Origin: JAZQUM01 sp045631305 | GTDB taxonomy: Bacteria; Bacillota; Clostridia; Oscillospirales; Oscillospiraceae | Length of the DNA stretch: 16,691 nt | Assembly: GCA_045631305.1 (NCBI GenBank) | Contig: JAZQUM010000148.1 | Coordinates: 1 to 16,691 of the forward strand | Direction: 5' to 3' | In this document: piece by piece, positions 13,430 through 16,691 of the stretch | How the letters are laid out: the number at the start of each line of letters is the position of its first letter | Position numbering within the stretch: position 1 is the first letter of the stretch | Program-made: the position numbers and the translations under genes | The notes under the pieces: model-generated | Seen by the model: the letters and a program-made list of their open reading frames with translations, nothing else | Database searches by the model: none | Told to the model about the DNA's origin: nothing

Positions 13430-14209
13430 TTAGTATAAATCCGGGCGTCGGTCGCGGAAAACATGAATGCTCTCGCGGATGCCTTGCAGCACCGAAAGAT
13501 CACACTCTGCATCGAGGATCTCCTCACCCTCTCCCGCCTGCACCATAACCGCGCCCCAAGGGTCGATAATGGCGCTGCCGCCGCCAAACTTCGTTTTCCC
13601 CGCCGTGCCGCAGGAATTGCAGCAAGCCAGGAACATCTGGTTTTCAATGGCGCGGGCACGAGTGAGCACGTTCAAATGCTCCATGCGCACCTTGGGCCAC
13701 TGGGCCACGCAGAAAAGCACATCCATGCCCTCAAGGGCCATGGCGCGGGTCAGTTCAGGAAAACGGATATCGTAGCAGGTGATAAGCCCACAGTTGACGC
13801 CGTCCAGCGTGAAGCGGCAGCGGCTCTCCCCCGCGGCGAAATATTGATCCTCACCCATGGGAGAAAAGAGGTGGCTTTTGCGATACTCTGCAACGCATTC
13901 GCCTGCGCGGTCGAAAACAAGGGCAGTATTATAGACCTTGTCACCGCGGCGCTCAGCAACGCTGCCTGCAACGATATTGACGGAAAGCTCCTTTGCAAGG
14001 CGCCCCATTTCTTCGCATGTCTCGGCGGCCTTTTCATCCGCAAGGGCCAGGAGCCCTTCTTTGGGAAAGAAGCCCACGTTCCACGTTTCAGGCAGCACGA
14101 TGACATCCGCCCCGCTTTGGGCAGCGCGGCGCACCAACTCTGCCGCCTTGGAAAAGTTCACTTTCGGGGCGGCAAAGGCCATATCCATCTGAACGCAGGC
14201 GATTTTCAT
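13430..14209 (-). CDS. Nitrilase-superfamily carbon-nitrogen hydrolase (omega-amidase-like)
   Basis: 259 residues, a complete single-domain member of the superfamily. The catalytic triad is present: Glu41 in LPETWN, Lys111 in YRKSHLF, and nucleophile Cys145 in ITCYDIRFPE. The segment RKSHLFSPMGEDQYFAAGE and the length place it near the Nit2/YafV/MtnU group, which hydrolyse alpha-keto acid amides such as 2-oxoglutaramate, 2-oxosuccinamate or deaminated glutathione. Which amide it uses cannot be told from sequence. Its ATG lies 1 base after the ridA stop, with GAGG (in the ridA tail) 8 bases upstream, indicating coupling. It is the last gene of the DUF815-ilvA-ridA operon, and the neighbours suggest keto-acid or amino-acid metabolite repair. 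Confidence 0.88.
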   Translation of the reverse strand: MKIACVQMDMAFAAPKVNFSKAAELVRRAAQSGADVIVLPETWNVGFFPKEGLLALADEKAAETCEEMGRLAKELSVNIVAGSVAERRGDKVYNTALVFDRAGECVAEYRKSHLFSPMGEDQYFAAGESRCRFTLDGVNCGLITCYDIRFPELTRAMALEGMDVLFCVAQWPKVRMEHLNVLTRARAIENQMFLACCNSCGTAGKTKFGGGSAIIDPWGAVMVQAGEGEEILDAECDLSVLQGIRESIHVFRDRRPDLY

Positions 14210-14210
14210 C

Positions 14211-14594
14211 TTATTCTACCTCAGCGATGGCTTCGATTTCAACGAGAGCACCCTTGGGCAGTGCAGCCACTTCGAAAGCAGCGCGGGCGGGAAGAATTTC
14301 GCCGGTGAAGAAAGTGGCGTAAATTTCATTCACGGTAGCAAAGTCACCCATATTCTTGAGAAGAACGGTGGTCTTGACCACCTTATCCATAGAGGTGCCT
14401 GCAGCGGAAAGCACTTCGCTGACGTTGGTCAGCACCTGCTTGGTCTGGGTCACGATATCGTCACCTGCGAAAGCGCCGGTAGCGGGATCGATGGGGATCT
14501 GGCCGGAAACGTATACCAGATTACCTACCTGTACGCCCTGAGAATAGGGGCCGATGGCTGCGGGAGCCTTGTCAGTCTTGATGCACTTACGCAT
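14211..14594 (-). CDS. ridA: RidA family enamine/imine deaminase
   Basis: 127 residues, the standard length for the trimeric RidA (YjgF/YER057c/UK114) family. RidA hydrolyses 2-aminoacrylate and 2-aminocrotonate enamine/imine products released by PLP enzymes, giving pyruvate and 2-ketobutyrate, and so prevents damage to other PLP enzymes. Seen: AIGPYSQGVQVGN (13-25, Tyr17), VYVSGQIPIDP, and the catalytic-arginine block PARAAFEVAALPKGALVEIEAIA. The conserved Arg and the final Glu are present. The Cys that follows Arg in many members (PARSCVEV in E. coli) is Ala here; that Cys is not essential. AGGAGG precedes the ATG. It lies 21 bases after ilvA, the enzyme that makes its substrate, which makes the true RidA activity more convincing than for an isolated homologue. 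Confidence 0.96.
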   Translation of the reverse strand: MRKCIKTDKAPAAIGPYSQGVQVGNLVYVSGQIPIDPATGAFAGDDIVTQTKQVLTNVSEVLSAAGTSMDKVVKTTVLLKNMGDFATVNEIYATFFTGEILPARAAFEVAALPKGALVEIEAIAEVE

Positions 14595-14615
14595 AGTAAA
14601 AATCCTCCTGAAAAA

Positions 14616-15821
14616 TTAAACTACATCGGATACAATGTCGAAACCTTCGGCGCGAAGAGCTGCCTTGATTTCTTCGATCTGCTCGAAGGAGCGGGTCTCC
14701 ATGCCGATCTTAAGGAAGCAGCTGGCAACGGGCATATTGGCATTGCTTCGTTCGTGGTAAACACTGGTAACGTTGCCGCCGCAGCGGGAGATGATCTCGC
14801 TGACGCCCACCAGCTGACCGGGCTTATCTTCCAGCGCGATCATGAGGGTGGCGTTGCGGCCGCTGGTCACAAGACCGCGGGTGATAACGCGGGAGAGAAT
14901 GTTCACGTCGATGTTGCCGCCGGAAACCAGGCACACGGTCTTCTTGCCGGCAATGGGCAGGTCAGCGAACATGGCAGCTGCCACGCTGACAGCGCCTGCG
15001 CCTTCGGCCACCAGCTTGTGCTTTTCCATCATGGCAAGGATAGCTGCTGCGATCTGGTCTTCGGTAACGGTGACGATGTCGTCCACATATTCGCGCACCA
15101 GTTCGTAAGTGAGGTCACCGGGGTGCTTCACGGCGATACCGTCCGCAAAGGTCTTGACGGTGGGAAGGGTGATCTTTTCGCCCAGCTTCTGGCTACGCTC
15201 CATGCTGGCAGCGTTGGCTGCCTGCACGCCGTAGATCTTCACGTTGGGGTTCAGGTGCTTGACGGCATAGGCAAGGCCGGAAATGAGACCGCCGCCGCCG
15301 ACAGGCACGATGATGGCTTCCACATCGCTGAGCTGCTCGAGGATCTCAAGGCCGATGGTGCCCTGACCTGCGATGACGTATTCATCGTCAAAGGGGTGGA
15401 TGAGGGTAGCGCCCGTTTCCTTCTGCAGGTTCATGGCGTATTCATAAGCGTCGTCATAGGCGCCCTTAACGAGAGCCACTTCCGCGCCAAGGCGCTTGGT
15501 AGCTTCCACCTTGCTGATGGGTGCGCCGTCGGGCATGCACACAACGCTCTTGATGCCCATTTTGGTAGCTGCCAGCGCCACGCCCTGTGCGTGGTTGCCT
15601 GCGCTGCAGGCCACGATGCCTGCCTTGCGCTGCTCTTCGGAAAGCTGGCTGATTTTATAGTACGCGCCGCGTACCTTGAAGCTGCCCGTAATCTGCAGAT
15701 TTTCGGTCTTCAGGTAAACGTCGGCGTTTTTGGTAAGTTCAGGTGCATGGATCATGTCCGTCTTACGCAGCACTTCCTTAAGCACAAAGGCGGCATGATA
15801 GATTTTATCCAAAGTTAACAT
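14616..15821 (-). CDS. ilvA: Threonine ammonia-lyase (threonine dehydratase) with C-terminal ACT domain
   Basis: 401 residues; a PLP fold-type II enzyme converting threonine to 2-ketobutyrate plus ammonia (and often serine to pyruvate). Seen: the PLP lysine Lys49 in ITGSFKVRGA; SAGNHAQG (73-80), which binds the substrate carboxylate; the phosphate-binding GGGGL (175-179); and a C-terminal ACT domain (about 325-401, from LMIALEDKPGQL onward). This length matches the one-ACT group (TIGR01127 type) rather than the 500-residue biosynthetic IlvA with two ACT-like domains. The role may therefore be catabolic or mixed, and the ACT domain suggests allosteric control by an amino acid. The ATG overlaps the DUF815 gene by 7 bases, with AAAGGAG inside that gene. 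ridA follows. The symbol could equally be tdcB. Confidence 0.95.
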   Translation of the reverse strand: MLTLDKIYHAAFVLKEVLRKTDMIHAPELTKNADVYLKTENLQITGSFKVRGAYYKISQLSEEQRKAGIVACSAGNHAQGVALAATKMGIKSVVCMPDGAPISKVEATKRLGAEVALVKGAYDDAYEYAMNLQKETGATLIHPFDDEYVIAGQGTIGLEILEQLSDVEAIIVPVGGGGLISGLAYAVKHLNPNVKIYGVQAANAASMERSQKLGEKITLPTVKTFADGIAVKHPGDLTYELVREYVDDIVTVTEDQIAAAILAMMEKHKLVAEGAGAVSVAAAMFADLPIAGKKTVCLVSGGNIDVNILSRVITRGLVTSGRNATLMIALEDKPGQLVGVSEIISRCGGNVTSVYHERSNANMPVASCFLKIGMETRSFEQIEEIKAALRAEGFDIVSDVV

Positions 15822-16691
15822 GTAGGCTCCTTTTCACCTTCGAAAGCATCGCAGGTGAGATAGTTGATAAACTGCTGTGCCACGCGGCCCGAAACGCCGC
15901 CATGGCGGATCTCCCACGCATCGGCGCGGCGGAAGAGTTCCGTTTCGTCCATGTGGATGCCTGCCTTTTCGGCCAGAGATGCGACGATATTGTGGTACTC
16001 TTTGCGGCGGGGGGAGGAGAAATTGATGGAAAGACCGAAGCGGCCCGCAAGAGAGAGTTTCTCTTCCAGCGTATCGGAATGGTGCACATCGTTCTGATGG
16101 GTCATGTCACCGCGGTCGTTCCAGGTTTCCTTCACCAGATGGCGGCGGTTGGAGGTAGCGTAAACCAGCAGGTTCTGGGGCTTGCCTTCCACGTCACCTT
16201 CGATGACGGACTTGAGGAATTTATATTCCCCTTCAAAATCTTCAAAGGAAAGATCGTCGATATAGAGGATGAATTTGTAGCCGCGGTTCTTCACTGCCGC
16301 GATGACATCGGGCAGCAGCGGCATCTGATACTTGTAAGCTTCGATGACGCGGAGACCGTCCTGCCAGCACTCGTTGATGAGGGCCTTGATGCAGGTGGAT
16401 TTACCCGTGCCGCTGTCACCGTACAAAAGCACGTTGTTGGCGGCCTTCCCCGCAAGGAAAGCGCGGGTATTTTTCAAAAGCTCCGCCTTCTGCTCCTCGC
16501 AGCCGATAAGGTCTGTGAAGCGGGCGGGGTCAGTTTCGGGGATGGGCTTGAGCTCGCCTTCCGCACCCAGCTTGAAGGCGCGGTAGTGGCCTAAGATGCC
16601 CACACCGTAAGTGTTGTAATGCTCGCGAAGGATGTGGTAGAACTCGCCGAAAGAGGCGCCTGCCAGCTTTTGGGCAAGGTCGGTGAGGATG
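15815..16691 (-). CDS. DUF815 family AAA/P-loop ATPase, N-terminus beyond the window
   Basis: About 291 codons are visible. The frame stays open to the right edge, and the residues upstream of the GTG at 16603 (including REHYNTYGVGILGHYRAF across it) read as continuous protein, so 16603 is not the start. Seen: LIGCEEQKAELLKNTRAFL, a linker typical of DUF815; Walker A LLYGDSGTGKST; Walker B-like FILYIDDLSFE; a YATSNRRHLV segment resembling sensor 1 of AAA ATPases; and a later GRFGLSINF stretch. The family is a widespread bacterial ATPase with no established role. Its 3-prime end overlaps ilvA by 7 bases, so it is cotranscribed, but a functional link to threonine breakdown is unproven. Confidence 0.85.
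   Translation of the reverse strand, partial: ILTDLAQKLAGASFGEFYHILREHYNTYGVGILGHYRAFKLGAEGELKPIPETDPARFTDLIGCEEQKAELLKNTRAFLAGKAANNVLLYGDSGTGKSTCIKALINECWQDGLRVIEAYKYQMPLLPDVIAAVKNRGYKFILYIDDLSFEDFEGEYKFLKSVIEGDVEGKPQNLLVYATSNRRHLVKETWNDRGDMTHQNDVHHSDTLEEKLSLAGRFGLSINFSSPRRKEYHNIVASLAEKAGIHMDETELFRRADAWEIRHGGVSGRVAQQFINYLTCDAFEGEKEPTC

Noticed and set aside
13463..14308. 281-residue plus-strand frame opposite the amidase and ridA genes
   Set aside because: It spans two well-defined minus-strand genes and their junction, has no recognisable domain and no ribosome binding site.
16603..16603. GTG at 16603 as the start of the DUF815 gene
   Set aside because: The reading frame continues open and protein-like to the window edge, with the conserved YGVGILGHYRAF stretch crossing this codon.

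Overview
The window looks like a chromosomal segment from an anaerobic member of the Firmicutes, most likely class Clostridia. The evidence is the strong AGGAGG-type ribosome binding sites, the TTG and GTG starts, an oxygen-sensitive [FeFe] hydrogenase closely resembling the clostridial CpI type, a cobalamin riboswitch feeding an ECF-type S component, and several protein families typical of gut Clostridia. Genus cannot be fixed by eye. Base composition appears mid-range. I see no phage genes, insertion sequences, tRNA, rRNA or CRISPR array. It reads as compact housekeeping and accessory-metabolism DNA.

Layout, left to right. (1) 1-1134, plus: the end of proA and all of proC (proline biosynthesis), closed by a strong terminator. 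(2) 1163-4795, plus: a promoter, two consecutive G3E/COG0523 (CobW-like) GTPases and a MATE efflux transporter. The first GTPase carries a large His/Cys-rich metal-binding stretch. The second lacks the metal-binding CxCC motif but has an extra C-terminal domain. (3) 4840-8414, minus: a two-gene operon encoding a flavin/iron-sulfur NAD(P)H oxidoreductase (NuoF-type cluster domain joined to a GltD-like module) and an [FeFe] hydrogenase with a complete H-cluster motif set. It is preceded by about 300 bases of AT-rich non-coding DNA. (4) 8717-11241: divergent cdd (minus) and udp (plus), two steps of pyrimidine nucleoside salvage, with back-to-back promoters. udp is followed by a two-helix small membrane protein and a zinc-ribbon/CFI-box protein. 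(5) 11285-12100, minus: an MscS-family mechanosensitive channel. (6) 12173-13394, plus: a cobalamin riboswitch controlling a DUF4430 (transcobalamin-like) lipoprotein and an ECF S component, very probably a vitamin B12 or precursor uptake module. (7) 13430-16691, minus: a DUF815 ATPase (running off the right edge), threonine ammonia-lyase with an ACT domain, RidA, and a nitrilase-superfamily amidase, in a tight operon.

The genes fall into small functional sets. IlvA makes reactive enamine/imine intermediates that RidA hydrolyses, and the amidase may serve a related metabolite-repair role. Cdd and Udp act in sequence (cytidine to uridine to uracil). The hydrogenase and its oxidoreductase probably exchange electrons between NAD(P)H and H2. 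Three convergent gene pairs are each separated by a short bidirectional terminator of the same A-tract/stem/T-tract design.

The best candidates for under-described biology are the tandem GTPase pair with its His/Cys-rich domain, the hydrogenase with its chimeric partner, and the B12-riboswitch lipoprotein/S-component pair.
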